Notes: a model not told the origin generated them from the sequence alone. Positions 42,078-51,281 are shown, counted from the stretch's first letter. The stretch: 64,000 bases of DNA from an uncultured Spirochaetaceae bacterium (GCA_900315435.1 OMYY01000008.1:1-64000), one strand, 5' to 3'. Program-made: numbers and translations.

Positions 42078-42620
42078 ATGAACACAACACGCAAATTGCT
42101 TGTCATCGCCCTATTCTGCGCTTTGATGATTGCCGGGGCCTTCCTGAGGATACCCCTTCCTCCGGTACCCATCTCGATGCAGACCTTCTTCGTCATGCTG
42201 GCCAGCCTAGTCTTGCGGCCTGTGATGGCAACTGAGAGCATCGCCCTCTACCTGCTTCTGGGAGCCGTCGGTGTGCCAGTTTTCTCGAGTGGCGGCGGCA
42301 TCGGCGCCCTTTTCGGTCCGACGGGCGGATTTTTAATCGCCATGCTGTTCGAGGCTTTGGCGGGAAGCCTGATTGCCGACCACGAAAACACCAGCGGCAT
42401 CTGGCGCGACCTGGCCGCCCTGCTCGTGGGCGAAATAGTCGTCTATGCCATCGGCGTCCCTTTCCTGAAGGTCCGGCTCTCACTGACCTGGACGAAGGCC
42501 TTTGCCGCCGGCATGACCCCGTTCCTTGTCGGCGACAGCATCAAGATCATCGCCGCCCTGCCTCTCGGGCGTGCCCTCCGCGGCCGGGTAAAGGCGTTTC
42601 TCGACAAGGGAAGCGAATAA
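42078..42620 (+). CDS. bioY: Biotin transporter BioY (ECF S-component)
   Basis: 180 residues with six membrane helices. Typical BioY segments are present: IPLPPVPISMQTFFVMLASL, LYLLLGAVGVPVF, FGPTGGFLIAM. Biotin is taken up either by BioY alone or with a shared EcfAT module, which is not in the window. It is divergent from birA and probably controlled by it. Confidence 0.94.
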   Translation: MNTTRKLLVIALFCALMIAGAFLRIPLPPVPISMQTFFVMLASLVLRPVMATESIALYLLLGAVGVPVFSSGGGIGALFGPTGGFLIAMLFEALAGSLIADHENTSGIWRDLAALLVGEIVVYAIGVPFLKVRLSLTWTKAFAAGMTPFLVGDSIKIIAALPLGRALRGRVKAFLDKGSE

Positions 42621-42677
42621 GCAAACCCTTTTCCTTCTTTCCCAAGAACCGCTACAATGGGACATAAGGAGGCTCGC

Positions 42678-43619
42678 ATGGATCCTTCCTACGAGCGGGA
42701 ATTCCTTTCCACCTTCGAGCGTGCGAAAGGGGAACCCCGGTTCTATGTACTGCAGGCCATTCCCGAGATGGAGGCCATCACCCACCTCGCCCACGAACTC
42801 ATGGAGCTGATGTTCCCGGGGCGGAGGGGCGACAGCGATGGCGACGGCACACTGGAAGACAAGGTACATGTCCAGCTGGTGTTGGTCTGCACCCTGCTCG
42901 CGGAACAAATCCGCAGGGCATACAACTATCTGCACCCTGAAGAGAGCAACGCATACCACCACGCGAAGGCGCAGGAGGATGTCGAGGCGGTGGTCAGCAA
43001 GCTACCCGACATCCGCAGGGCGCTCAAGCTGGACGCCAAGGCCGGCTTTGCCGGGGATCCGGCCGCAAGCGGCACCCAGGAAATCATCCTGAGCTATCCC
43101 TACATGAAGGCGTTGACCATCTACCGGGTCGCCCACGTGCTCTACGAGCGGCAGGTACCGCTGGTACCGAGAATGCTCAGCGAGTGCGCCCATCAGGAGA
43201 CCGGCATCGATATCAATCCGGGAGCCAAAATCGGCAAGGCTTTCTTCATCGACCACGGTACCGGCGTGGTCATCGGCGAGACCTGCGTCATCGGAGACAA
43301 CGTGAAAGTCTATCAGGGTGTCACGTTGGGAGCATTGAGTTTCCCGAAGGATGCCTGTGGAGCACTGATCCGCGGCGTGAAGCGCCACCCGACCATCGAG
43401 GACGGAGTCACCATCTACGCCCATGCGACCATCCTCGGAGACATCACCATCGGATGCAACGCCGTCATCGGCGCCGGTGTCTGGATCCGTCGTGACGTAA
43501 AGCCAAACACCATGGTCACCCGCGAGGAGCCGACCATCATCTACCGCGACCTCTCCAAGCGCAGGAGCAACGAGGCCCAGCTGAAATTCTACGAGGGATT
43601 GGACTACGCGCTCCTGTAA
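42678..43619 (+). CDS. cysE: Serine O-acetyltransferase
   Basis: 313 residues from the ATG at 42678 (AAGGAGG 6 bases upstream; a TACAAT -10 lies about 20 bases further up). The C-terminal left-handed beta helix has hexapeptide repeats with the active-site segment FIDHGTGVVIGETCVIGDNV, as in SAT/EpsC enzymes. The N-terminal 150 residues are the helical domain. It forms O-acetylserine from serine and acetyl-CoA for cysteine synthesis. No sulfhydrylase gene is adjacent. Confidence 0.92.
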   Translation: MDPSYEREFLSTFERAKGEPRFYVLQAIPEMEAITHLAHELMELMFPGRRGDSDGDGTLEDKVHVQLVLVCTLLAEQIRRAYNYLHPEESNAYHHAKAQEDVEAVVSKLPDIRRALKLDAKAGFAGDPAASGTQEIILSYPYMKALTIYRVAHVLYERQVPLVPRMLSECAHQETGIDINPGAKIGKAFFIDHGTGVVIGETCVIGDNVKVYQGVTLGALSFPKDACGALIRGVKRHPTIEDGVTIYAHATILGDITIGCNAVIGAGVWIRRDVKPNTMVTREEPTIIYRDLSKRRSNEAQLKFYEGLDYALL

Positions 43620-43622
43620 AAG

Positions 43623-43898
43623 CTAGGCTACGACCCAGCCGTCGGAAAGCAGTGACTCGATATCCTGATACTGGACGCGGAACTGCTTGCGGAAGTTTCG
43701 GATGAAATCCATGGAAAGAGGACCGGAAGCGATACCTGAGAGACGGATGACCCCGAAATCGGTGGCATCGCAGGATTGATCGACGCGCATGAACCTGCCA
43801 ATCTCCCCCTGATAGCCAATCTCGTTGGCCGGCATGACGCCCCTTTCCAAATAGCTACGTGTCTGCATCCTTCGTTTCGCGCTCCATGAGATGTACAT
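43623..43898 (-). CDS. Small hypothetical protein behind a structured leader
   Basis: 91 residues from the ATG at 43898, with GAGGAGGA upstream. The sequence is basic at the N-terminus (SAKRRMQTRSYLERG) and has no membrane segment. The family is unknown; an ATG ten codons later is a second possible start. Two perfect hairpins precede it, one of which covers the ribosome site. It ends 3 bases from convergent cysE. Confidence 0.55.
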   Translation of the reverse strand: MYISWSAKRRMQTRSYLERGVMPANEIGYQGEIGRFMRVDQSCDATDFGVIRLSGIASGPLSMDFIRNFRKQFRVQYQDIESLLSDGWVVA

Positions 43899-43959
43899 CG
43901 TCTTCCTCCTCGTACAGGAAGACGATACACCTCAATCCTGCCAGATCATGGCAGGATTG
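43898..43959 (-). promoter_or_regulatory. Two stacked hairpins in front of the small gene
   Basis: CAATCCTGCCA/TGGCAGGATTG (43933-43943 and 43949-43959, loop 5) and TCGTCTTCCT/AGGAAGACGA (43898-43907 and 43916-43925, loop 8). Read on the minus strand, the 3' arm of the second hairpin covers the end of the GAGGAGGA ribosome site and reaches the start codon. This could hide the site until the hairpin opens. There is no T-run, so these are not terminators. Confidence 0.5.
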
Positions 43960-43982
43960 TGCAAAAAAAGACGGGCATGGAT

Positions 43983-45569
43983 TCAATCGACAAAGCGCGC
44001 AGCCTGCCGCTCCAAGGGAAGGGCCCTCCGGTAGCGTTCATAGAAACGCTCGAATCCGAGGATTTCCTCCCTAGTGGGAACAACGGTCGTCACCTTGCCC
44101 GTGGAAAAGACCTGCTTGTCCAGGAACTCCTGCAAGCCAAGGGGACTGTCAAGGTAAGCGGCAAGCAGGGCGATACCCCAAGCTCCCCCTTCCCCGGCGG
44201 TCTCCATGACGGAAACCGGACTCTTCATCGCAGCCGCCATCAACCGCTGTCCCACCCCGGAGGTCTTGAAGAATCCCCCGTGTCCGGTCAGACGGTCCAG
44301 CGCCACGGATTCCTGGGAAAAGAGGATGTCCATACCTGAACGTAAGGCACACAGGGCGGTGGAAAGCTCGGCCCGCAGGAAGTTGGCGAGGGTGAAGCCT
44401 CCCTGGCTCGGACGTACCAGAAGCGGTCGGCCCTCCTCCACGTCGGTCATCGACTCACCGGAGATATAGTTGAAGGGGACGATTCCTCCGCAGTCGGGAT
44501 CGCCCTTCAGGGCGAGCGGGAGCAGCTTGGCATAGAGCGCTTCCTTCTCCACACCATGCCCCATCGCCTCCACGACCTCGCCGAAAAGCCGGATCCACTG
44601 GTCGTATTCCCCGGTGCAGTTGTTGGCGTGGCTCATGGCGCATGGCTTCCCCTCCGGAGTCATGACCAAGTCGATCTTGTCCTCATATACCTTGGAAAGC
44701 GGTTTCTCCAACACCACCATGGCAAAGGCGCTGGTACCAGCCGAGACATTGCCGGTCCTTGGAGCGCAACTGTTGGTGGCCACCATGCCGGTAGCGGCGT
44801 CTCCCTCAGGTGGGCAGAGCGGACACCCCGGGGCGAGCTCCCCGCTCGGATCCAGGAGAAGCGCCCCTTCCTTGCGCAAGGCACCGGCATCCTCTCCAGC
44901 TCTGAGCACTTTCGGCAACAACTGCCCGATGCGCCAGCCATAGCCGGCCTGCTCGACCAGCTTGTCGAATTGCCCGACCATGCGCCTGTCGTAGTCGCCT
45001 TGTTCCGAATCAATCGGAAACATGCCCGAGGCGTCATCGATGCCAACAACGTCACACCCGGTCAACAAGAAGTGCACATAGCTGGCCAAGGTATGCAGAT
45101 GGGCGATGTGTCCCACGTGCTCCTGCCCCTCCAGCATCGACTGGTAGAGGTGGGCGACCGACCAGCGCTGGGGAATCGGATACCCGAAAAGCTCGGTCAG
45201 CTGGTGTGCGGCATCCCGGGTGATTGTGTTCCTCCAAGTACGAAATGGCACCAAGAGCCTATCCTGCGCGTCAAAGGCAAGATAGCCGTGCATCATCGCG
45301 CTGATTCCCATCGCCTTCAATGCGTGGATCCTGACTCCATAGCGTCGCTCCACATCCCTCTGCAGGCTCCGGTAACAGTCCGCGAGACCAGAGCGGACGG
45401 CTTGCAGGCTGTAGCTCCAGATTCCATCGACCAGCTGGTTCTCCCACTCGTGGCTACCTTGGGCGATCGGACGGCAGGAATCGTCAATCAGCACCGCCTT
45501 GATACGGGTGGAGCCGAACTCGATACCGAGCACGGCCCCGCCCTGGGCAATCAGTGTGCGTGCGTCCAT
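43983..45569 (-). CDS. FGGY-family carbohydrate kinase
   Basis: 528 residues from the ATG at 45569; a TTG three codons upstream is too near the ribosome site. The N-terminal phosphate loop GIEFGSTRIKAVLIDD and the catalytic Asp region VGIDDASGMFPID are present, with GHGGFFKTSGVGQRLMA and the ATP-binding GEGGAWGIALLAAY near the C-terminus. FGGY enzymes phosphorylate xylulose, ribulose, fuculose, rhamnulose and others, and the length is between xylulokinase and ribulokinase. It follows the FucU-like mutarotase gene, which points to a 6-deoxy or similar ketose. Confidence 0.85.
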   Translation of the reverse strand: MDARTLIAQGGAVLGIEFGSTRIKAVLIDDSCRPIAQGSHEWENQLVDGIWSYSLQAVRSGLADCYRSLQRDVERRYGVRIHALKAMGISAMMHGYLAFDAQDRLLVPFRTWRNTITRDAAHQLTELFGYPIPQRWSVAHLYQSMLEGQEHVGHIAHLHTLASYVHFLLTGCDVVGIDDASGMFPIDSEQGDYDRRMVGQFDKLVEQAGYGWRIGQLLPKVLRAGEDAGALRKEGALLLDPSGELAPGCPLCPPEGDAATGMVATNSCAPRTGNVSAGTSAFAMVVLEKPLSKVYEDKIDLVMTPEGKPCAMSHANNCTGEYDQWIRLFGEVVEAMGHGVEKEALYAKLLPLALKGDPDCGGIVPFNYISGESMTDVEEGRPLLVRPSQGGFTLANFLRAELSTALCALRSGMDILFSQESVALDRLTGHGGFFKTSGVGQRLMAAAMKSPVSVMETAGEGGAWGIALLAAYLDSPLGLQEFLDKQVFSTGKVTTVVPTREEILGFERFYERYRRALPLERQAARFVD

Positions 45570-45571
45570 GT

Positions 45572-45994
45572 TCAGCAAACACCTTTCTTGAGCAGGATGT
45601 TGGCGTAGAGGGCCTTCTCACTGGTGGCAATCACCGCGTAGGCTTTCCGTGCCCGGTCGTAGAACTCGAAACGGTCGATGGTCTGGTAGCCTTTGTAGTG
45701 GGGATCACCCTCTTTCAACAGCTTGTCGTAGGTGTCCCAGATCGGGGTTTCGACATCATCGCCCTTGCTGACCGCCATCAAGATGGTATTCTGCTGGGCG
45801 TGGTCAAGAGGCAGCAGGGTCAGAACCGCCTTCAGGACTTCGGGAACCCCGTGTCCATCCAGCCTGATGACCCGGTCATTGACACTGCAGGAAGGAAAAT
45901 TTCCATCCGCAATCACCATCTCGTCACCGTGCCCCATTTCATCGAGCACCTTGAGGAGCTCGGGGCTGAGAATCGGGGGAATATGCTTCAACAT
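45572..45994 (-). CDS. fucU: L-fucose mutarotase-like protein (RbsD/FucU family)
   Basis: 140 residues matching FucU: MLKHIPPILSPELLKVLDEM, GHGDEMVIADGNFPS, TLLPLDHA and the Tyr-rich end. It speeds exchange of sugar anomers before isomerase or kinase action. RbsD-type proteins of ribose operons are near relatives, but the length and N-terminal motif favour FucU. It is between the GntR regulator and the FGGY kinase. Confidence 0.87.
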   Translation of the reverse strand: MLKHIPPILSPELLKVLDEMGHGDEMVIADGNFPSCSVNDRVIRLDGHGVPEVLKAVLTLLPLDHAQQNTILMAVSKGDDVETPIWDTYDKLLKEGDPHYKGYQTIDRFEFYDRARKAYAVIATSEKALYANILLKKGVC

Positions 45995-46006
45995 GGCAAC
46001 AACTCC

Positions 46007-46729
46007 TTATCGTGTCCGTTTCTTTGACTTCTCGTTGAACTGGGCGACATTCTGCTCGGAGACCCGCAGGTGCTCGCTCATCGCTTCCATCGTCGCCCCT
46101 TCGTCGTGGGCGGCAATCGCGTCATACACTTTCTGGTGGCGCGCGATCGCGTCATCGATACCGCCGGGAATCAGGACACCCTTGCCCATATAGTCGGCAA
46201 GCAACGATACCAGCACCTGGTTGAACATCTCCACCAGCGGGTTTCCCGAGGCATGGGCGATCAACAGGTGGAACTGGCTGTCCAGCTGCACCCGCTCCTT
46301 CAGGCCGAGGGTCTTGTTCCTGAACTGCTCCAGGTTCTCCCGGAGGGCGGCGAGGTCCTCGTCCGTGGCATGCTCCGCCGCCAGGCGAGCCGCGTTCATC
46401 TCGATGATGCCGCGCATCTGGGTCAGATCCTGGTCGGTGATATCGTGCATCTGGCTGAAGCGGTTGATTGCCGCCTCGACCGTCCCGGCCTGAGGTCTGG
46501 TGACAAAGGCGCCCAGACCATTCCTCAACGTGAGCAGACCCCGCTCCTGCAGCATCTTCAGCGCCTCGCGGATTACCGGTCTGCTGACCCCGTAACGCGT
46601 AGCGAGCCGTTGCTCGCTCGGCAGCTTCGTATCCACTTTTCCCCCTGGGGAACTGAGAATCCACTCCTCCAGCTGGTCGGCAATCTGCTGGCTGAGGTTG
46701 GCGCGATTAATGGTAAAGGACTCTTCCAT
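46007..46729 (-). CDS. GntR-family regulator, FadR subfamily (FCD domain)
   Basis: 240 residues. The N-terminal winged helix (KLPSEQRLATRYGVSRPVIREAL, residues about 35-57) is followed by an all-helical FCD ligand domain with metal-binding His residues (FHLLIAHASGN, and H in ARHQKVYDAI). FadR-type proteins bind TGT-N3-ACA-like palindromes. Such a motif stands before the two TRAP operons, the lyase and the ribokinase in this window, so they are likely targets. The ligand is probably a sugar acid or its breakdown product. Confidence 0.88.
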   Translation of the reverse strand: MEESFTINRANLSQQIADQLEEWILSSPGGKVDTKLPSEQRLATRYGVSRPVIREALKMLQERGLLTLRNGLGAFVTRPQAGTVEAAINRFSQMHDITDQDLTQMRGIIEMNAARLAAEHATDEDLAALRENLEQFRNKTLGLKERVQLDSQFHLLIAHASGNPLVEMFNQVLVSLLADYMGKGVLIPGGIDDAIARHQKVYDAIAAHDEGATMEAMSEHLRVSEQNVAQFNEKSKKRTR

Positions 46730-46801
46730 CTTTGTTCACCTTATTTGGTATCTCATGGGGAACTCTATCACATTTCCTCCACGACAACACGAAGTTTTTC
46801 T

Positions 46802-48106
46802 TCATGCGCCTGCCGCCATCGCCATGTGGTTGGGAAGCGCCATGATGATCGGGGAGTAGTAGGTCATCAGGAACAGTTCGCCGATCATGATCAGCACCAT
46901 CGGCAGTATCTCGCGGATCACACCGCTGATCTTCGCCTTGGAAAGACCGGTGACGATAAAGAGCAGCATGCCGAACGGCGGGGTCGACAGACCGATCATC
47001 ATGTTGAAGCAGATGATGACGCCGAACTGGACCAGGTCGATGTTGAAAGCCTTGACCAGAGGCAGCACCATGGGCACGAAGACCAGCTGGATCGTGCTGA
47101 CATCGAGCACACAGCCAAGCAGGAGGAAGATGATGTTGACGATCAGCAGGAACACGTACTTGTTGGAGGTGAATCCCAACACCAGCTTGGCGACCGCCGC
47201 GGGAACCTGCTCGCGGGCGATGATGAAGGAAAAGAGCATCGAGGTGCCGGTCAGGAGCGCCAAAGTCGCAGTGTTCGCGGCACTCTTGCGCACGATCTTC
47301 ACGAACTTCTTCCACCCAAGGGAATGATAGATGAACATCGCGATCAGCAGGCAGTAGGCGCTCGCGAGAGCCCCCGCCTCGGTCGGAGTGCAGACACCGG
47401 TGTAAATGCCGCCAAGCAGGATGATGACGGTCAAAAGGGCCGGTGCCGCCTTGATGGTCGCCACTCCAAACTGCCGGAGGGTCATCTTCACACCGGAAGG
47501 ATAATTGCGCTTGTAGGAGACGATTCCGACATAGATAGCCAGGAAAAGCGCCAGAAGGACGCCGGGAACGACCCCGCCCATGAAGAGCTTTCCGACGGAA
47601 GCGCCACTCAACATGGCGTAGATGATCATGGGAATCGAGGGGGGAAAAATCGGGCCGACCGTGGCGCTGGCGGCAGTGATGGCGGCGCTGAACTCTGCGT
47701 CATACCCCTCTTTCTTCATCTGCTCGATCTCCATGACACCGATACCCGAGGCGTCGGCGATCGCAGAGCCGGTCATGCCGCTGAAAATCAGGCTGATGGC
47801 GACATTGACCTGGGCGGTACCGCCCTTCATGCGGCCAAGCAGGCCGTTGCAGAAGGCGAAGATCTTGTCGGTTACCTCGCTCTCGTTCAGCACGTTGGCC
47901 ATGAAGATGAACAGAGGTGCGGCCAGCATCGTGTAGTTTGCGTACATGTTGCCGGTGATGACGGTGAAGACCTGTCCCAACATCTGCGGACCCTTGACCA
48001 GGAAATAGATGATCGAGGCCGCCAGCATGGACAGGGAAATCGGCATGCGGATGATAAAGCAGAGCGCAAGCGAAACGAACAATGCGATGACAGGGAAACT
48101 CATCAT
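46802..48106 (-). CDS. TRAP transporter large permease DctM (system 1)
   Basis: 434 residues, about twelve membrane helices. Typical DctM segments include AAPLFIFMANVLNESEV, SGMTGSAIADASGIGVMEI and IFPPSIPMIIYAMLSGASVG. The start overlaps the DctQ stop as ATGA. It moves the substrate with sodium ions using the partner DctQ and binding protein DctP encoded upstream. A GntR gene follows. Confidence 0.93.
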   Translation of the reverse strand: MMSFPVIALFVSLALCFIIRMPISLSMLAASIIYFLVKGPQMLGQVFTVITGNMYANYTMLAAPLFIFMANVLNESEVTDKIFAFCNGLLGRMKGGTAQVNVAISLIFSGMTGSAIADASGIGVMEIEQMKKEGYDAEFSAAITAASATVGPIFPPSIPMIIYAMLSGASVGKLFMGGVVPGVLLALFLAIYVGIVSYKRNYPSGVKMTLRQFGVATIKAAPALLTVIILLGGIYTGVCTPTEAGALASAYCLLIAMFIYHSLGWKKFVKIVRKSAANTATLALLTGTSMLFSFIIAREQVPAAVAKLVLGFTSNKYVFLLIVNIIFLLLGCVLDVSTIQLVFVPMVLPLVKAFNIDLVQFGVIICFNMMIGLSTPPFGMLLFIVTGLSKAKISGVIREILPMVLIMIGELFLMTYYSPIIMALPNHMAMAAGA

Positions 48107-48591
48107 GCAGCCTCCAGATAGGTGTGTTTGGCTTTCAGGATATTCATGACGGTGCGGTACATCATGTCGACGTACATCAGCATGAACGGGCAGAAGACCA
48201 CCTTGTAGGGCATCTTCAGGACTCCGGTAACCATGGTCCGGGTCATCAGCGCGCGCAGGCATGGGATCGTGGAGACGAAAAGAAGGAACAGCAACAGGAT
48301 GTTATAGAACAGGTAGAAGGCGAACTTGCCCTTCGGCTGCAACACGTCAAAGACCAAGCCGAACACGACATGTTCGTCCCGTTTCATGGCCAACCCCACC
48401 CCGAAGAACATGGTCCAGATGTAGCCGAGCACAGAAATCTCGTAGCTCCAAGTCACCGGCCTCTTGAAAAAATACCGGCTGACGATGGCCAGCATGAACG
48501 TGCAGAAAATAACCAGAAAAGAAAGATCGGTGATGACCTCGAGCACGACATCGACGCCATCTGCAATCCGTTTCCACAGCGCTTTTCTCAT
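48103..48591 (-). CDS. TRAP transporter small permease DctQ (system 1)
   Basis: 162 residues with four membrane helices and the DctQ-type VSRYFFKRPVTWSYEISV near residue 38. It binds DctM and lies 4 bases into it. A terminator hairpin separates it from the DctP gene upstream. Confidence 0.9.
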   Translation of the reverse strand: MRKALWKRIADGVDVVLEVITDLSFLVIFCTFMLAIVSRYFFKRPVTWSYEISVLGYIWTMFFGVGLAMKRDEHVVFGLVFDVLQPKGKFAFYLFYNILLLFLLFVSTIPCLRALMTRTMVTGVLKMPYKVVFCPFMLMYVDMMYRTVMNILKAKHTYLEAA

Positions 48592-48610
48592 GCGAAATCC
48601 CCCTTATGAG

Positions 48611-48645
48611 AAAAAAAGGAGATGCGGTCGTAGTCCCGCATCCCC
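48611..48645 (-). terminator. Attenuator/terminator between DctP and DctQ (system 1)
   Basis: On the minus strand GGGGATGCGG (48645-48636) pairs with CCGCATCTCC (48627-48618, one G-U pair), loop 8, followed by TTTTTTT (48617-48611). It can limit expression of the membrane subunits relative to DctP. Confidence 0.85.
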
Positions 48646-48661
48646 CCAAAAGGACAACAGC

Positions 48662-49687
48662 TTATTTCGCCGCCGCCTGGATCTTCTTGTACAGGTCCAT
48701 ATCCCACTCGCCAGTCTGTTCCGGGTGGGCGGTATAGTAGGCGGTGACGTTCTTCTTGAAATCCGCGAGATCAGGATGCGTGACGGTCACGCCATTCTGC
48801 TCGAGGATCTGGACGTCCTTCGCCTCCTCGGCGATACGTGCGTCGTCATTGATCTTCTTCGCGTACTCGATGGCACCGCGGACCGCATCTTTCTGCTTGT
48901 CGGAAAGGCTGTTCCACTTGTCCTTGTTGATGCAGGGCAGAATGCTGTCGACGACATGGTTGGTAATGGCGACATACTTGGCTACCTCGTAGAACTTGGC
49001 GGAAACGTCGGTCGGAAGCGGGTTGTCCTGACCGTCGATGGCTCCTGTCTGCAACGAGGTATACAGCTCGCTGAAGGACAGCGGAGTCGGGTTGGCTCCC
49101 AAAGCCTCGCCCAAATGCAGCCACGCGGCGGAGTTCGGCATGCGCAGCAACAATCCCTTCATGTCGGAATACTTGTTGATCGCGCGGTTGCGGGTGTTGA
49201 CGACACGGGCTCCGAGATAGAAGGCGCCAAGAGGAACGACATTCACCTTCTCCTCGATGCGGGGGAAGATATCCTTCTTGCCGATGTCGCCATTGAGGAC
49301 ACTGGTCATGTGCTCATAGCTGGACCAGAAATATCCGCTATTGATCATTGCGCACCACTCCAGTCCCTTCTGGGTGGAGAGCGTCGGGAACGAAAGATAT
49401 GCCAGGTCGGCCTCGCCATTGACGATGGCGTCAAACTCGTTCTCCGAAGAGAAGAGCGTGCCGTCGGCATAGGTCTTGCAGATAACCGATCCACCGGACA
49501 ACTCCTTCACCTTGTCGGCAAATGCGGTCATGGCGGTGGTATGCGAATCGCCAGTGACAGACACGGAGGTAAAAATCAATTCAACCGGCTTCTCCGAGGA
49601 ACCGGAACCCTTTTCAGAACCGCCTTGCGCGAACGCCATCGGAATGGCAAGCGAGAGCGCAAGCATGGCAATAGTGGTTTTCTTCAT
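48662..49687 (-). CDS. TRAP transporter substrate-binding protein DctP (system 1)
   Basis: 341 residues from the ATG at 49687 (AAGGAG 6 bases upstream). The signal peptide ends MAFA before QGGSEK. The conserved Arg in LLLRMPNS followed by GEALGANPTPLSFSELYTSL and TGAIDGQDNP marks a TRAP binding protein that clamps a carboxylate. The ligand is likely an acidic sugar, judged from the neighbouring genes. The promoter region carries two GTAAGACA-type sites. Confidence 0.9.
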   Translation of the reverse strand: MKKTTIAMLALSLAIPMAFAQGGSEKGSGSSEKPVELIFTSVSVTGDSHTTAMTAFADKVKELSGGSVICKTYADGTLFSSENEFDAIVNGEADLAYLSFPTLSTQKGLEWCAMINSGYFWSSYEHMTSVLNGDIGKKDIFPRIEEKVNVVPLGAFYLGARVVNTRNRAINKYSDMKGLLLRMPNSAAWLHLGEALGANPTPLSFSELYTSLQTGAIDGQDNPLPTDVSAKFYEVAKYVAITNHVVDSILPCINKDKWNSLSDKQKDAVRGAIEYAKKINDDARIAEEAKDVQILEQNGVTVTHPDLADFKKNVTAYYTAHPEQTGEWDMDLYKKIQAAAK

Positions 49688-49726
49688 GACAAACTCCTTT
49701 TTGATTGACGACAAGAACCTTTCAAC

Positions 49727-49752
49727 CTGTCTTATAGGTAAAGTGTCTTACC
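49727..49752 (-). promoter_or_regulatory. Candidate GntR sites before TRAP system 1
   Basis: On the minus strand CTATAAGACAG (49737-49727) and GGTAAGACACT (49752-49742) lie 15 bases apart. Each shares TAAGACA with the perfect site CTGTAAGACAG at 54212. From here to 50173 the sequence is AT-richer and holds no gene I can support. Confidence 0.5.
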
Positions 49753-50173
49753 ATTATCTCAAATCTGTCAACAATTTTGTGAAAAAGAAATTTTAATCGC
49801 AATATCTTATTACCATACAATGCAATTCATACAAGAAAACGTATTTGTGAAAGAACAACTCTCTTGTATCCAAAGCACATCTTCCGAAATCGCAAGGAAG
49901 CGAAGATTGAGGCGAGACAAACGATTGCAAAACCCATGAATAGGAAAAACGATTGGGAAACCCGCCCATGCCTGCATCAAACGGGGTACACACCAACGGG
50001 CCCCGAAACGTCCGAAAACGTTCGCGAGTGTAGCAAGAGCATGAATGTCCACAAGAGGCAAAAGTGTTAATTATTTGCAAGTAAAATAATTACATCATAT
50101 TTTTGATTGCATGGGCAACCCTTTTACGTGTGTATGGCGCAATGTATTTTGTTTTATCATAAACCATTGCATG

Positions 50174-50221
50174 AAAAAGGGGCTGCCTTGCGACTGGTTG
50201 GAGTAACGAGACAGCCCTTTT
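50174..50221 (-). terminator. Hairpin after the lyase-like gene
   Basis: On the minus strand AAAGGGCTGTC pairs with the GGCAGCCCCTTT arm over a loop of about 20 bases (some mismatch), followed by TTCATGC after TT. It lies 24 bases after the stop at 50245 and is probably the operon end. Confidence 0.55.
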
Positions 50222-50244
50222 GCCTGAGAACTGGTGCACAAACC

Positions 50245-51168
50245 TTACAGCTTCAACCCGAGCCTTTGTCGTTCCTCTCGCTCCAGGTTGATGAGACTCT
50301 CGATCTCGTGACGGGCGTTCTCGTTGAGGATCGAGGGATCTTTGGCACGGGTGACCAAGGTCATGGGCAACCCTGTCAGCTGGCAGTGGAACTTGGCGTT
50401 GACCGGGTAAGCTCTCGCCTCGGTGACTGCCGCCATGGTCAGCCAGTCCTGTACCTGCTGGGCCAAAACCGGCTGGTCGCGGAAGTGGTCGAACATCCAT
50501 TTGTAGATATCGATGTGGAAGTTGCCCATGACTCCGTTGTAGCCGACATAGCCGTCCTTCCAAGACTCCAGCAAGGTCGAGGTATTGGCGTTGAACAAGG
50601 CCAGGTTGGTTCCCTTGACAAGTTCCACCCTCCGCTTCTGGATCTCACGGGCGCAAGAGACATCCTTCAGGAAGACCAGCTTTCCCGTCTTGGCGCAGTC
50701 CTGCAGGAAATCGTCAGTCAAAAGCCGCAGATAGGGGTACGGACACTCATAGAGGCCGAAGGTGACATCAGGCAGCTGGCGGAACATATCCTCGGCGTTC
50801 CGGTTGAAGACATCCGCCCCCTCGTCCCTCTTGGCCATGCGGTTGGAAACCAGCACCACGGCATCGACGCCAGTCTTCGACATCGCTCCCAGCTCGTCGA
50901 CCTGCTCCTGGTGGTCGTCCGAGGTGTGGCCGCTTGCGATGACACGGATACGGCCGGCGTTCGCGTCCACCACAGCGCGGGCGACATCCAGCTTTTCCTG
51001 CCGGCTCAGGAAAAACATCTCGCTGGACTGGCAGACGGCAAAAATCCCGTCAGCGCCCCGGTCGACATACCAGTCGACCAATTCCTTGATTCCCTTGTAA
51101 TCCACCTTGTTGTCGCTGGTGAACGGCGTGATCATCGTAGGCCAGCAACCCTGATATGTCTGCTTCAT
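50245..51168 (-). CDS. Dihydrodipicolinate synthase/N-acetylneuraminate lyase superfamily aldolase
   Basis: 307 residues of the class I aldolase TIM barrel family: CWPTMITPFTSDNKVDYKGI at the N-terminus, the Schiff-base Lys in VFLKDVSC (about residue 166) and the catalytic Tyr in FGLYECP (about residue 138). The usual GxxGE stretch reads CQSSEMFFLS, which is divergent. Members split or join pyruvate with sialic acids, 2-keto-3-deoxy acids or hydroxy-proline products. The neighbouring TRAP importers and kinases fit a keto-acid sugar, but it is not a plain NanA or DapA. Its own promoter has a CTGT-N3-ACAG site. Confidence 0.82.
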   Translation of the reverse strand: MKQTYQGCWPTMITPFTSDNKVDYKGIKELVDWYVDRGADGIFAVCQSSEMFFLSRQEKLDVARAVVDANAGRIRVIASGHTSDDHQEQVDELGAMSKTGVDAVVLVSNRMAKRDEGADVFNRNAEDMFRQLPDVTFGLYECPYPYLRLLTDDFLQDCAKTGKLVFLKDVSCAREIQKRRVELVKGTNLALFNANTSTLLESWKDGYVGYNGVMGNFHIDIYKWMFDHFRDQPVLAQQVQDWLTMAAVTEARAYPVNAKFHCQLTGLPMTLVTRAKDPSILNENARHEIESLINLEREERQRLGLKL

Positions 51169-51237
51169 TCCGATACTCCTTGGATATGATGGTGTAGGTA
51201 CGTTTCCATCATCCTTCTCTCTTTGCTACCTGTCAAC

Positions 51238-51248
51238 CTGTTAGACAG
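51238..51248 (-). promoter_or_regulatory. Candidate GntR site before the lyase-like gene
   Basis: CTGTTAGACAG, a palindrome with core CTGT-N3-ACAG. On the minus strand it is followed by TTGACA (51236-51231), 17 bases and GATGAT, a probable promoter. Confidence 0.6.
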
Positions 51249-51281
51249 CATATGCAAAGAGGAAGGACAGAATTTCTTTCA

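Noticed and set aside
43924-43959. Terminator for the FGGY kinase operon
   Set aside because: The stem is perfect, but on the minus strand it is followed by GAGGTG and not by a T-run. The run of seven T lies before the stem.
49793-50080. A 95-residue minus-strand frame between TRAP system 1 and the lyase
   Set aside because: Cys/Phe/Arg-rich translation, no ribosome site, no recognisable motif and AT-rich context. Treated as non-coding.
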